Positions 7,768 through 15,893 of a stretch of DNA of 49,901 nucleotides are shown piece after piece. The stretch lies in the IMG/VR virus record IMGVR_UViG_3300040751_001964, positions 1 to 49,901 of that record; one strand, given 5' to 3'. This DNA is from a virus. Each line of letters starts with the position of its first letter. Positions within the stretch are counted from its first letter, which is position 1. The notes beneath the pieces are model-generated. The model searched no databases. It worked only from the letters and a program-made list of their open reading frames with translations, and was not told where the DNA came from. The position numbers were made by a program, and so were the translations under genes.

Positions 7768-9867
7768 TTATAGTCCTGCTAGTCTTTTCAGTTCGTCTGA
7801 TTCTTTTTTGTATTCATCTTTGATACGACCTAGTTCTTCTTCGCTTGCTCCTTCGCGACCTGCTTGTGCAAGTTTGGCCATACCTTCTTTGCCGTATTTC
7901 TTTTTTCCAGTGTAATACTGTAAACCTGACTCGTCTACATCAGTATCTCTGTACCCCATAACTTCTGCTACTTTGTTATTAATACGCTCTATAAATTGTT
8001 TAGCAGGTTCAATAAATTTTTCACCATAGTCTTTTTCTACCATAGTAAGAACTGCTGTTTCGCCTTTTGGAAACTGTCCAGTTGTATAATCAAAATAGCT
8101 AAGAATAAATTCTCCTAAAGGTGTTTTAGGATTATCCGCTACTACTTCTGCTTCGTCTTTTTTCATTTCTTTATATTTTGCAGGATCTCCCGTGCCACCG
8201 CAGTCCGGACAACTCTTAGGACATGTTGAATCACAGTCATTTGATTCACTAAACTGACCCATCATTTCTTCGAATGCATTTTCAATCTGTGATTCATAAT
8301 TTGAAAATCCTCCCGGTGGCAAACCTCTGCTTGCACCGTCTGGTCCTGTTCCCATAGAATATGGCATTTTTAAAATTTGTCCAACTTGTAATTGTTGCGG
8401 ATTAGAAATTTTATTCATCTTCATAATTTCTTTAACAAATTCTTGCACATCACCGCCCATGTTATTTTGATCGTTAAACATTTGTGCAATACTAAAAATA
8501 GTCATACCTTGACGTACCTTAACAGTTTCAGCAGGACCTTGAATATTATCTAAATTACCTTGTCCTTCATCTGTTATTGCTTCATCTGTTGTACCGCTAC
8601 GTGTAGTAAATCCGCTTTTTAATTCTTGGTATACATCTTGTAGTTCATTATGGAACTGATGTCCAAAGCCGCTCTTTCTAATATGATTGTACATACATAC
8701 ACGAGGATCATTTAAACATCCGTCAATAATACGTCTAATTGCAAAATCATCCATACCGTTATCTTGCATAATTTGAGTCATCATCTGTAACTGCTGTTCG
8801 TATTGCGCTCTTCGGTCTGCTCTTGCTTGTTGAAATTCTTGCCACTGGCTCTTAATCCAATCAACAATACCTTCTTCTAATTGATCAGGGCCTAACTCTT
8901 TTGCTTTGGTTGCTTCACTTACAAGATTGTAGATGTATGGAAAAACATCTTGTAGTTCTTCGTTAAACTGTTTAATAGTAAGTTGATCAATCCAATTTTC
9001 AGCAACGTCTGCAGGTACATCTTCTAGCACAGGTGCTTCGTAAGAGCCTACTGCTTCTTTATAAAAACTTTCTTTTTGTAAGTTTGCAATTTCTTTTTTG
9101 ATAGAATTTGCACGTTCTTTTACAACATCTAAATAACCTGCTAGGCTTTCTGCCATTACAGCTGAACGTTTCATATACGAATTAAATTTACGCAATTTTG
9201 AAAGTTCTTCACTAAGTCCTACAATGTGTTTACCAAAGTCGTCATATGGTGTGCCGCCTTCTGCAACATGACGTGCCATTGCTCTAGCACCGCTTAGATG
9301 TTTATAAGGATATTTAAATTTTTCACCTTCTGGACTTTCAATGAATATTTTACCAATTTTTTGGCTACGTGCTAATGAACTTTCAGTATTAATAATTTGT
9401 GAATGTTTTATACTTAACTTAGCACTTCCTATTTTTTGGAAACTTGTTTTATTAGTTCCATACATTTGTGACTCATTCATTTGTTCTTCCCCAAGGCGAT
9501 TTGTTGCTAAAAAATTATAGTCTCTTTTATCTAAATTTGATTTAGTAATATTTCTTGTATCAAAATTTAGCATTCTTTTTTTACTAAATTGACGTAATTC
9601 TTTTAAAAAGTCATACCAGTTGTTTTGAGTAACAGTGTTCTCTGTAGCAACGAAATTATCATTATACATTACACTTAAACTATTTTCATCAATTGATATA
9701 CTTACTTTACCTAAAGTTCTATCGGCTTCTTTATAATCAAAATCAAAATATCTTGCATCTTCAGGTACATTTGTCACCTGGCCATTTTCATCTCCAATTG
9801 TTACACTCGGAAATCTTCCTCTAATTTTATTAAACAGATCTTCTGCAATGTTCTCTAGGTTTTTCAT
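7768..9867 (-). CDS. LysM-domain virion-type protein
   Basis: A 699-residue protein using the ATG at 9867; the longer frame starts at 9882, but that ATG lies inside the late-promoter octamer. The N-terminal 300 residues (FDFDY near 45, then NNWYDFLKELRQFSKKR) resemble a structural protein I recall as conserved in T4-like cyanophages. A LysM peptidoglycan-binding domain is clear near residues 448-503 (VRQGMTIFSIAQMF ... LQVGQILKMPY). It is followed by a four-Cys cluster CDSTCPKSCPDCGGTG near 545-560 that could bind zinc. The protein is probably a virion component contacting the cell wall; its exact location in the particle is unknown. Confidence 0.75.
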   Translation of the reverse strand: MKNLENIAEDLFNKIRGRFPSVTIGDENGQVTNVPEDARYFDFDYKEADRTLGKVSISIDENSLSVMYNDNFVATENTVTQNNWYDFLKELRQFSKKRMLNFDTRNITKSNLDKRDYNFLATNRLGEEQMNESQMYGTNKTSFQKIGSAKLSIKHSQIINTESSLARSQKIGKIFIESPEGEKFKYPYKHLSGARAMARHVAEGGTPYDDFGKHIVGLSEELSKLRKFNSYMKRSAVMAESLAGYLDVVKERANSIKKEIANLQKESFYKEAVGSYEAPVLEDVPADVAENWIDQLTIKQFNEELQDVFPYIYNLVSEATKAKELGPDQLEEGIVDWIKSQWQEFQQARADRRAQYEQQLQMMTQIMQDNGMDDFAIRRIIDGCLNDPRVCMYNHIRKSGFGHQFHNELQDVYQELKSGFTTRSGTTDEAITDEGQGNLDNIQGPAETVKVRQGMTIFSIAQMFNDQNNMGGDVQEFVKEIMKMNKISNPQQLQVGQILKMPYSMGTGPDGASRGLPPGGFSNYESQIENAFEEMMGQFSESNDCDSTCPKSCPDCGGTGDPAKYKEMKKDEAEVVADNPKTPLGEFILSYFDYTTGQFPKGETAVLTMVEKDYGEKFIEPAKQFIERINNKVAEVMGYRDTDVDESGLQYYTGKKKYGKEGMAKLAQAGREGASEEELGRIKDEYKKESDELKRLAGL

Positions 9868-9872
9868 ATTAG

Positions 9873-9880
9873 TATTTATC
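9873..9880 (-). promoter_or_regulatory. Late promoter GATAAATA, 5 nt before ATG 9867
   Basis: The minus-strand octamer ends 5 bases before the chosen start of the LysM protein and overlaps the stop codon of gene 17. This spacing matches four other starts in the window and argues for ATG 9867 over ATG 9882. Confidence 0.75.
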
Positions 9881-11459
9881 AATAGTTACTGCTAATGAAG
9901 ATTGGCATTGGTGTTTCGTAATCTTCTAAATCTTGTGTCTGATTGAATGTATTGTATACCCTAGGATCCCAATCTTTTAGAACATCCATCATTCTTATAG
10001 CAAGTAATGTTGCACTAATTAAATCATCTGAATGTCCTACTTTAGCTTGATAACTTGATCCCGTAGCAATGTATGCTTTTAATTCACTAATAAAGGGTTT
10101 GGATTTAAAAATCATTTTATCGTTTTCGATCATTGTTTTTAAACGACTACATGCTGTAATTTTAGTACTGTGTGTTGTATTAAATCCTTTACGGAACTTA
10201 CGAACATGTCCTTTGCGGATTGGTTCACTTACAAACAAGCCTGGTATATTTTCTTCGCCAAAATCATTAATAACAATCAATGCTGCTTCACCAATGCCGT
10301 TGTTTTCTACACTCCAATATATGCCTGTAGGATTTTTTGTTTCTTGTTCTAGGTACTTACATATATCCGCAAGCACTCTAATCTGGCCGGGTATTGCAGT
10401 TTGGTTATGTTGCCACTCTGCTACTTGCTCATAACTAGGTAATTCAAACACTTGTATTGCAGCAAAATCGCCGCCTGTTCCCATACTGGGATCGAGTGAT
10501 ACACAATAGGTGTATTGGCTGGTAGGTTTCTTGTACCAACGAGTCTGACCCATATTTAATATAGGACTAGAACCCTCCATCGTTGCTAATTTTATTGAGT
10601 TGATAAGTGTTTCATCAAATACTAAAAATTCACAGCCATATTCTCGTCTAAACTTTTCTTCACCGATACGTCCAATTTCTGCTTCTTTCCATTCCTCGTC
10701 TCTGTCAGGATGCTCGTCCCATGTTGCTACAAAACTGTGAAACCCATTAATTCCTACTGCTTGCTCGTTGCCGTGTTGGTCAAACTTTTGTTCTGCTTGT
10801 TTCCAAATAGTGGCAAAGGTATCTTCGTCACTATTAGGTGTGCTAGTAATAATAGCACGACCACCTGTTGCTAGTGTAGGTGATATTGAAGTCCAAAACT
10901 CTTCAGCAATGTTAGGTTGCACAAACGCAAACTCGTCACAGTATAGTAGCGAGATAGACATACCACGTCCTGTGTTGCCTGTTGTTGTTTGCGATACAAT
11001 ACGTGAACCATTCTCAAACTCTATGCTACCTTTGTTATAACTTGTAACACCAGCTCTAATATGATCAGGACACGTTTCATACACATAGCGTATACGTGCC
11101 ATAATTTCCTGAGCACCTGTATACTTGTGTGCAGCAATTAGTATTGTCTGATCTGGATTGAACATTGCATACCAAGCAAGATAGATCGCAGCACAGGTAG
11201 TTTTACCTGTCTGTCTTGGCATCATGTTGATATTAAAACGATAGCTATGATAACTATGCATCAAACGTAATTGATATTCATAAGGGTCGAACAACAACTT
11301 GCCTTGCACAGGATGCTGAATAAACGCAAAATGTCTAGCAAAATACAAATATCCTTCGTCAGGATCCATACATGATGATAGATCTTGTATTTGTGCTTCA
11401 GTAAACTGTTCTCGTTGATTGGCTTTCTTGGTTAAAACACCATCTAAACTTTTACTCAT
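9879..11459 (-). CDS. 17: Terminase large subunit gp17
   Basis: A 526-residue packaging motor protein (T4 gp17 is 610). It has an N-terminal ATPase with Walker A MMPRQTGKTT at residues 79-88 and Walker B LLYCDE at 171-176, then a motif III-like TSTPNSDED. The C-terminal RNase H-like nuclease has its first catalytic Asp in VSLDPSMG (D323). It cleaves concatemeric DNA and pumps it into the prohead with gp16 and the portal. A longer frame begins with GTG at 11486, but that codon lies inside a terminator hairpin, so the ATG at 11459 is preferred. The late-like motif GTTAAATA ends 4 bases before this ATG. Confidence 0.96.
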   Translation of the reverse strand: MSKSLDGVLTKKANQREQFTEAQIQDLSSCMDPDEGYLYFARHFAFIQHPVQGKLLFDPYEYQLRLMHSYHSYRFNINMMPRQTGKTTCAAIYLAWYAMFNPDQTILIAAHKYTGAQEIMARIRYVYETCPDHIRAGVTSYNKGSIEFENGSRIVSQTTTGNTGRGMSISLLYCDEFAFVQPNIAEEFWTSISPTLATGGRAIITSTPNSDEDTFATIWKQAEQKFDQHGNEQAVGINGFHSFVATWDEHPDRDEEWKEAEIGRIGEEKFRREYGCEFLVFDETLINSIKLATMEGSSPILNMGQTRWYKKPTSQYTYCVSLDPSMGTGGDFAAIQVFELPSYEQVAEWQHNQTAIPGQIRVLADICKYLEQETKNPTGIYWSVENNGIGEAALIVINDFGEENIPGLFVSEPIRKGHVRKFRKGFNTTHSTKITACSRLKTMIENDKMIFKSKPFISELKAYIATGSSYQAKVGHSDDLISATLLAIRMMDVLKDWDPRVYNTFNQTQDLEDYETPMPIFISSNY

Positions 11460-11463
11460 ATTG

Positions 11464-11471
11464 TATTTAAC
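11464..11471 (-). promoter_or_regulatory. Late-like promoter GTTAAATA, 4 nt before gp17 start
   Basis: A variant late octamer on the minus strand lies between the upstream terminator and the gp17 ATG (11459), so transcription of gene 17 would restart here. The same GxTAAATA-CAAT-ATG arrangement precedes the HNH gene at 23418. Confidence 0.5.
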
Positions 11472-11500
11472 CAAAAAAATAGGCACCTAAGTGCCTATTT
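11472..11500 (-). terminator. Rho-independent terminator between the gp16-side genes and gp17
   Basis: On the minus strand a perfect 10-base-pair stem AAATAGGCAC / GTGCCTATTT with loop TTAG runs directly into a T tract. It separates the transcript of the upstream genes (gp4, gp16 and two unknowns) from gene 17. Confidence 0.9.
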
Positions 11501-11525
11501 GATTCCGCTCCCCATCGTAGCTATT

Positions 11526-12257
11526 TTATTTTTTTCTGCAAGAGCCTGGCTCGCCTCTTTTCTTTCCTGGAACTTTTTCGTAACCGTCCCAACATTTGTC
11601 ATATACTTTGCTGTTACCGTGTGCTTCGTCTACGTCTGACTCATTCTTTTTTTTTGACTTTGCTGCGTGTACTGCTTTACGCTGTGCATCGTTTTTGTAT
11701 TCGCCTTCTTTAGCCTTCATACGTTTTGACGAACAACTTTTCTTTTCTTGTAGAGCTGCCCATAGTTGTTTTTTAATTGATTCAACTGCCATTGCATTAT
11801 CGCCTGGTTGAGCTGCTTTATATGCTTTCTTTTCTCTATTAATTCCGCCTGAAAGATCTTTAGTCATAAACTTGTGATCTCTATAATCTTCGTCTGGTTC
11901 GTTAATGTAATCTTCTTCAACATCTAAATCTTCCATGCTACCACATGCAGATTCGTCTTCCGGCTCAGGGTCTGACACAATTTGACGTAGCATATGCATA
12001 TCCATATCCTGATCACTATGACTAGGAGATTCAGGTGCTGCGCTGTTTCCCATAACTTTTAATAGTTGTGCAAGTTCATCGGGTGAGTCAGAAGTTATTG
12101 AAACTGCTTCGTTAACAATTTTTTTATCTTCTTTTGTATTAGCTGAGTAAAACGATTCTAAAATACTTTTCATTCCGTTTTTATCTTTTGATGCTACTGA
12201 TGGTCTATTGCCTGATACAGCCTCGTCCATGTTAGATAGTATTTTTTTCATATCCAT
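11526..12257 (-). CDS. Conserved hypothetical protein with Cys/Gly/Lys C-terminal motif
   Basis: A 243-residue, highly charged and probably disordered protein. The middle (residues about 70-130) is strongly acidic; the last 80 residues are basic and end in a compact motif YDKCWDGYEKVPGKKRGEPG then SCRKK, a tail I recall in many marine phage proteins. No catalytic motif is seen. It lies between gp16 and gp17 genes and starts with GGGAG upstream, so a late role in packaging, scaffold or head assembly is plausible. The ATG overlaps none of its neighbours (5-base gap). Confidence 0.65.
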   Translation of the reverse strand: MDMKKILSNMDEAVSGNRPSVASKDKNGMKSILESFYSANTKEDKKIVNEAVSITSDSPDELAQLLKVMGNSAAPESPSHSDQDMDMHMLRQIVSDPEPEDESACGSMEDLDVEEDYINEPDEDYRDHKFMTKDLSGGINREKKAYKAAQPGDNAMAVESIKKQLWAALQEKKSCSSKRMKAKEGEYKNDAQRKAVHAAKSKKKNESDVDEAHGNSKVYDKCWDGYEKVPGKKRGEPGSCRKK

Positions 12258-12262
12258 ATCAA

Positions 12263-12820
12263 TTAACTCCCTACAGCACTTGTGCTGTTTTCTGTGTTGT
12301 TTATGTCTTTAGAATCGCCTGCTTCTATTCCTGCTATTGGACTGTTTGTGTTTTCTTTACGAGCTGTTTCTAATTCTTTTAATAAATCCATTACTCTGTT
12401 TCCGCCAACTGATTCCTGTGCGCTTTCGCCGCCCATATCTTCTTGTGTTAGCATTGGTTCGTATGCATTGTCTTCTGGTTTAGATTGATCTAATTCTACA
12501 GGTTCTCCTGGTACTCTTACAATAATATGTGTATGATCAATACCACAGCAGTCTGAAAGATAATGTTCTAAAACATGTGCAACTGTTGGATAACCTACTT
12601 CTGCCTCAAAGTGATGTACTTCCATATTTTGTAATTGTGGGAAATCCATTGGCTTTTCCGCAATAGGAGTACGTTTTGGACCTGTTAAACTAATAAGATC
12701 AAATTTTTCTAAGTTGACTTTTAAGGTATCTGCGCAACCTTCTGGCAGATCTCCTGCAACTCGTATAATAAAATTATATGTCTTCTTTGATTCTGTTAAT
12801 ATTTCATTAAATGTGCGCAT
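12263..12820 (-). CDS. Conserved hypothetical protein, gp16-gp17 interval
   Basis: A 185-residue protein. The N-terminal 100 residues look folded and include FIIRVAGDLPEGCADTLK and a Cys-Cys-containing segment HYLSDCCGIDHTHIIV; the rest is acidic and low complexity. I recall relatives in T4-like cyanophages, where they are unnamed. It lies directly downstream of gp16 with a late promoter in front. A virion or assembly role fits its position, but the sequence gives no function. Confidence 0.65.
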   Translation of the reverse strand: MRTFNEILTESKKTYNFIIRVAGDLPEGCADTLKVNLEKFDLISLTGPKRTPIAEKPMDFPQLQNMEVHHFEAEVGYPTVAHVLEHYLSDCCGIDHTHIIVRVPGEPVELDQSKPEDNAYEPMLTQEDMGGESAQESVGGNRVMDLLKELETARKENTNSPIAGIEAGDSKDINNTENSTSAVGS

Positions 12821-12840
12821 TTTTGTTATCCCGTTATATG

Positions 12841-13344
12841 TTATTTATCTTTATCCAAGCCTTTTAGACGTTCTAACAGACTATTACGGTCAGTGACTAC
12901 ATATCCTTCGCCATTTATCATGCCGTCATCACCTGCACCTGCATCTTTATCCATTTTCTCTTTTTTAAGTTGTAGCTCGATCATTTTTAATTTTTTATCT
13001 AATTTAGCAGTTTTTGCATCTAAACCAGTTTTTAACATACTACCTGCAACTTCAAACACTCTGCCACTATAACGACTTTCTACATTCATACCTAAGTCCA
13101 TTAAGTCTTCGTATGCTGATAAAGCACGTTGTGCAATATCTTCTAATTCGCTATCTGCTTTATCCCCTAGACCTTTTACAGCAGGTAATGCACTTGCTAT
13201 TTTATCAAATTCAGCAATGTCACGCATAGTTTCTTGCTGTCTCTCTAGTTCGTGACTTTTTTGTTCATTTTCTTGTTCTTGTGCTTTATCAAGAATGTCT
13301 TGATTTTCTGGCAAGTTTAGTAATTCTTCTAATTTTTTAGTCAT
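12841..13344 (-). CDS. 16: Terminase small subunit gp16
   Basis: A 167-residue protein, close to T4 gp16 (164). It starts MTKKLEELLNLPENQD, has a long helical centre with an ESRYSGRVFEVAGSMLKTG segment matching in place the T4 region around SPRHMEVFATLMGQM, then a basic coiled coil (KLDKKLKMIELQLKKEKMDK) and a Gly/Asp-rich linker. gp16 binds DNA and regulates gp17 cleavage and ATPase. Its position next to gp4 and near gp17 agrees. Identification is by pattern and synteny rather than by a catalytic signature. Confidence 0.8.
   Translation of the reverse strand: MTKKLEELLNLPENQDILDKAQEQENEQKSHELERQQETMRDIAEFDKIASALPAVKGLGDKADSELEDIAQRALSAYEDLMDLGMNVESRYSGRVFEVAGSMLKTGLDAKTAKLDKKLKMIELQLKKEKMDKDAGAGDDGMINGEGYVVTDRNSLLERLKGLDKDK
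12842..12849 (-). promoter_or_regulatory. Late promoter GATAAATA before the 185-residue gene
   Basis: A minus-strand late octamer overlaps the end of gp16 and lies 21 bases before the ATG at 12820, giving a predicted leader of about 16 bases. Confidence 0.55.
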
Positions 13345-13370
13345 AGGAGTTATCCATTATATGCTACTAT

Positions 13371-13378
13371 TATTTATC
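13371..13378 (-). promoter_or_regulatory. Late promoter GATAAATA before gp16
   Basis: A minus-strand late octamer overlaps the stop codon of gp4 and lies 26 bases before the gp16 ATG (13344). The leader has no clear Shine-Dalgarno sequence. Confidence 0.55.
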
Positions 13379-13811
13379 TTCTTTTTCCTGTATGAAAAAT
13401 ATCATCCTCGGTAACAATACGAAAGAATAAACCCTTCTGCTTGCACCAAGCTCTTGCAGCTTCCCATTTAGCCTGATTTATTATCCAATGTGCTTGGTTA
13501 GCTCGACTGCGTCCTGTTTTTTCTCTAATAGCCTGATTTGCAGGTTTAACTTCAATTAGTTCAACACGTTGTTTGCCACCTTTGTCGCCGTAAGCAATAA
13601 AAAAGTCAGGAACGTAAATTGTATACTTTCCTGTTAATGGATTTCTATACGGAATTTGTATTGCTTCACTTGCCCATTGTGTAACACTTGCATGTTCGTC
13701 ACAAAATTTCATAAAAGCAAATTCCCAACTTGATCTATATGTAGGCGTTTTAGTACCTACATATTTGTCAGGGTTTTTTAGATTAAATTTACCTTGGGCA
13801 AATCTAGGCAT
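13374..13811 (-). CDS. 4: Head completion protein gp4
   Basis: A 145-residue homologue of T4 gp4 (also called gp50/gp65; 150 residues), needed to finish filled heads. The family pattern is obvious: GKFNLKNPDKYVG at residues 7-19, YRSSWEFAFMKFCDEH at 25-40, IPYRNPLTGKYTIYVPDFFI and LIEVKPANQ. The PDF...(E)VKP arrangement is that of a PD-(D/E)xK nuclease-like fold. The gene overlaps the end of the protease gene region by a coupled TGATATG arrangement. Confidence 0.92.
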   Translation of the reverse strand: MPRFAQGKFNLKNPDKYVGTKTPTYRSSWEFAFMKFCDEHASVTQWASEAIQIPYRNPLTGKYTIYVPDFFIAYGDKGGKQRVELIEVKPANQAIREKTGRSRANQAHWIINQAKWEAARAWCKQKGLFFRIVTEDDIFHTGKRR

Positions 13812-13812
13812 A

Positions 13813-15885
13813 TCATTTCCTAAACCTAATTGTTAAGCCGCCTGATATGTTTAATGGTCCTTTTAATATGCGCTTCTTTATAGCGGAACTAGGATGAGGC
13901 GTTGTAATCGGATAAGCAGCTAGATATGCAACTCTAGCATCACCGCCTTGTAATCTATTACGATCGCTCCATTCTGTGCCTTCTGCTGTAGTGCCTCTAG
14001 TATCATCATAAAAGTCTGCACTATCTTGGATCTCTACATTGTTTTGTATCCAGTTGCGTATATCATTATAATTCCAGCCTCTGTTATATTGTAACACTGT
14101 AGCTAAAAAACCTGCTGCTACAGGACAGGCTGCTGAAGTTCCGCTAAACCGTGTATCTCTACAATCACTTGATGTTGATAGCCCAGTATAACTATCATCA
14201 TAACGTGCAACATCTGTGCCGTATGTTCCTACTGTTGCAGCTAACGTACCATCTGCAGGTGCATATAAATCAATAGCATTGCCTGTATCGCTGTAATTAA
14301 CTTTACGTTCCTTTCCACTACCAAATGCATCATCTAATGCACCGATATTGATTACAGGAAATTTTACAGTAGTATTTCCTTGGCTAGTTTGAATTTCTGT
14401 TTTGCCTAGGTGTTGTGGAAATCCTCGTCTATTTGTAGTTCCAGTAACAGAGTAGCCAAATTCACTAAATGAATTTTCATATATGCCTTCGTCAACAGCA
14501 TCGCCAATATGATTATCATAATTTGGATCGTCTGGATCGACCTGCATTTGTCCAGAATTACCTGCTGCTGCTACAAAGATAAATCCACTATCCACAAGTT
14601 CTTTACCTGCCTGTGTCATAGAGTTGTCATACATTTCTGATTTCCAACGTCGAGTGCCTAGAAAAGTATCTCCGTCCAATCCCATGTATTTCATAAACTC
14701 TGGTTCATCATTTACTCCGGAGTAAGTAGTACCAGTGGCACTTTGAAAGAAATAATGACTTGCTACTTTTCCTGCTCTATATCCCCAACTGTTTGATCCT
14801 ATAGTTGGATCTTGTGTGCCATATAACGGATTCACAGGTTTATATTGATGAAATAATTTACATAGATCAAACCCTCTTTCTATACTGCCTGCACTTCCTG
14901 AACCGTAAAGATTTAAATGCCATTTATTACAATTATATGCCCAGCCATGTGTTCTTCCGAATATTAAACTACCACACTGTGTTCCATGATCTGCTGTGGC
15001 AGTTGAAGGGTATGCTGTGTTAGATCCGTGAACGCCTGCCCTAGTATAACTACTACTTACAGTTACAGTACCAATGCTTGAAAAAGCCGCAGAACGTTCA
15101 CTGCTATTTCCCCACCAAGTTCTTGCAACACTTTCAACAGGCACAATAGTACCGTCCCAACGTGTTTCTAATCTGTTGTCAGGGTCAGCATCAAACCAGT
15201 CTGGATCTATATAGTATGGGCCATCTAATACAACATCTAATACATCGCAGTATCCATTACCTGGTAATACATTCCCGCCCACATAGTCAGTTGGATTCAA
15301 TGGTGTGCCTGCATCAAAATTTACTCTATTTGGATTAATAAATTCAACGTGTCCTATCCAAGTACCGTTGTCCATACATATTACATCAACATGTTCTCCT
15401 GCACCTTGTTGTACAGGATCCCTATCAATATAATCAAAATTATTTAAACCACCGCTTATCCAAGGATTTCTTTTTTGTTTACAACGTATCAATTGATTGC
15501 TTGCACGGCTTACGTCTGCTGATCCGTCTTCAGTAAAAGATCCTAGTATAGCACCATTATTTGCCCAGAATTGCCAGTTTTTAACTGTTTGTCCATAACG
15601 AGAATAATTTTCAGCGTTAATATCTAATCTTAAGTCGTCATCAGTTGCATTAAAAATTTCAGGATATCTTGCAGGCGTTAAATTTATAAAATGTATTCTT
15701 GCATCTTCGCCTACCGTGGCAGCTTCTTCGTCTGTTAATAAAAACTCACCTCTTGTAGGACTATGATCTTTATGGTCTTCACAAGAAACATTTCTACCTA
15801 ACCAGCTGCCGTCTACTAATGCATCGTGTACTTCATCAAACAGCTCAGCTGAGTGTGTTGCAAGTGTATAATATTTTTCGCTCAT
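13813..15885 (-). CDS. Subtilisin-like serine protease (S8 family), virion-associated candidate
   Basis: A 690-residue protein with a complete subtilase triad: Asp172 in ICMDNG, His300 in DHGTQCGSLIFG, and Ser584 in SGTSAACPVAAGFL. The oxyanion Asn is N443 in VAAAGNSG. There is no signal peptide. About 165 N-terminal residues precede the catalytic domain, a large insert separates Asp and His, and the basic tail KRILKGPLNISGG follows the domain. It lies between gp4 and a repeat-rich fibre protein in the late structural block, with ribosome-binding site AAGGTGAT. It could mature virion proteins or digest host surface proteins on entry; the T4 prohead protease gp21 is a different family. Confidence 0.88.
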   Translation of the reverse strand: MSEKYYTLATHSAELFDEVHDALVDGSWLGRNVSCEDHKDHSPTRGEFLLTDEEAATVGEDARIHFINLTPARYPEIFNATDDDLRLDINAENYSRYGQTVKNWQFWANNGAILGSFTEDGSADVSRASNQLIRCKQKRNPWISGGLNNFDYIDRDPVQQGAGEHVDVICMDNGTWIGHVEFINPNRVNFDAGTPLNPTDYVGGNVLPGNGYCDVLDVVLDGPYYIDPDWFDADPDNRLETRWDGTIVPVESVARTWWGNSSERSAAFSSIGTVTVSSSYTRAGVHGSNTAYPSTATADHGTQCGSLIFGRTHGWAYNCNKWHLNLYGSGSAGSIERGFDLCKLFHQYKPVNPLYGTQDPTIGSNSWGYRAGKVASHYFFQSATGTTYSGVNDEPEFMKYMGLDGDTFLGTRRWKSEMYDNSMTQAGKELVDSGFIFVAAAGNSGQMQVDPDDPNYDNHIGDAVDEGIYENSFSEFGYSVTGTTNRRGFPQHLGKTEIQTSQGNTTVKFPVINIGALDDAFGSGKERKVNYSDTGNAIDLYAPADGTLAATVGTYGTDVARYDDSYTGLSTSSDCRDTRFSGTSAACPVAAGFLATVLQYNRGWNYNDIRNWIQNNVEIQDSADFYDDTRGTTAEGTEWSDRNRLQGGDARVAYLAAYPITTPHPSSAIKKRILKGPLNISGGLTIRFRK

Positions 15886-15893
15886 GTATCACC

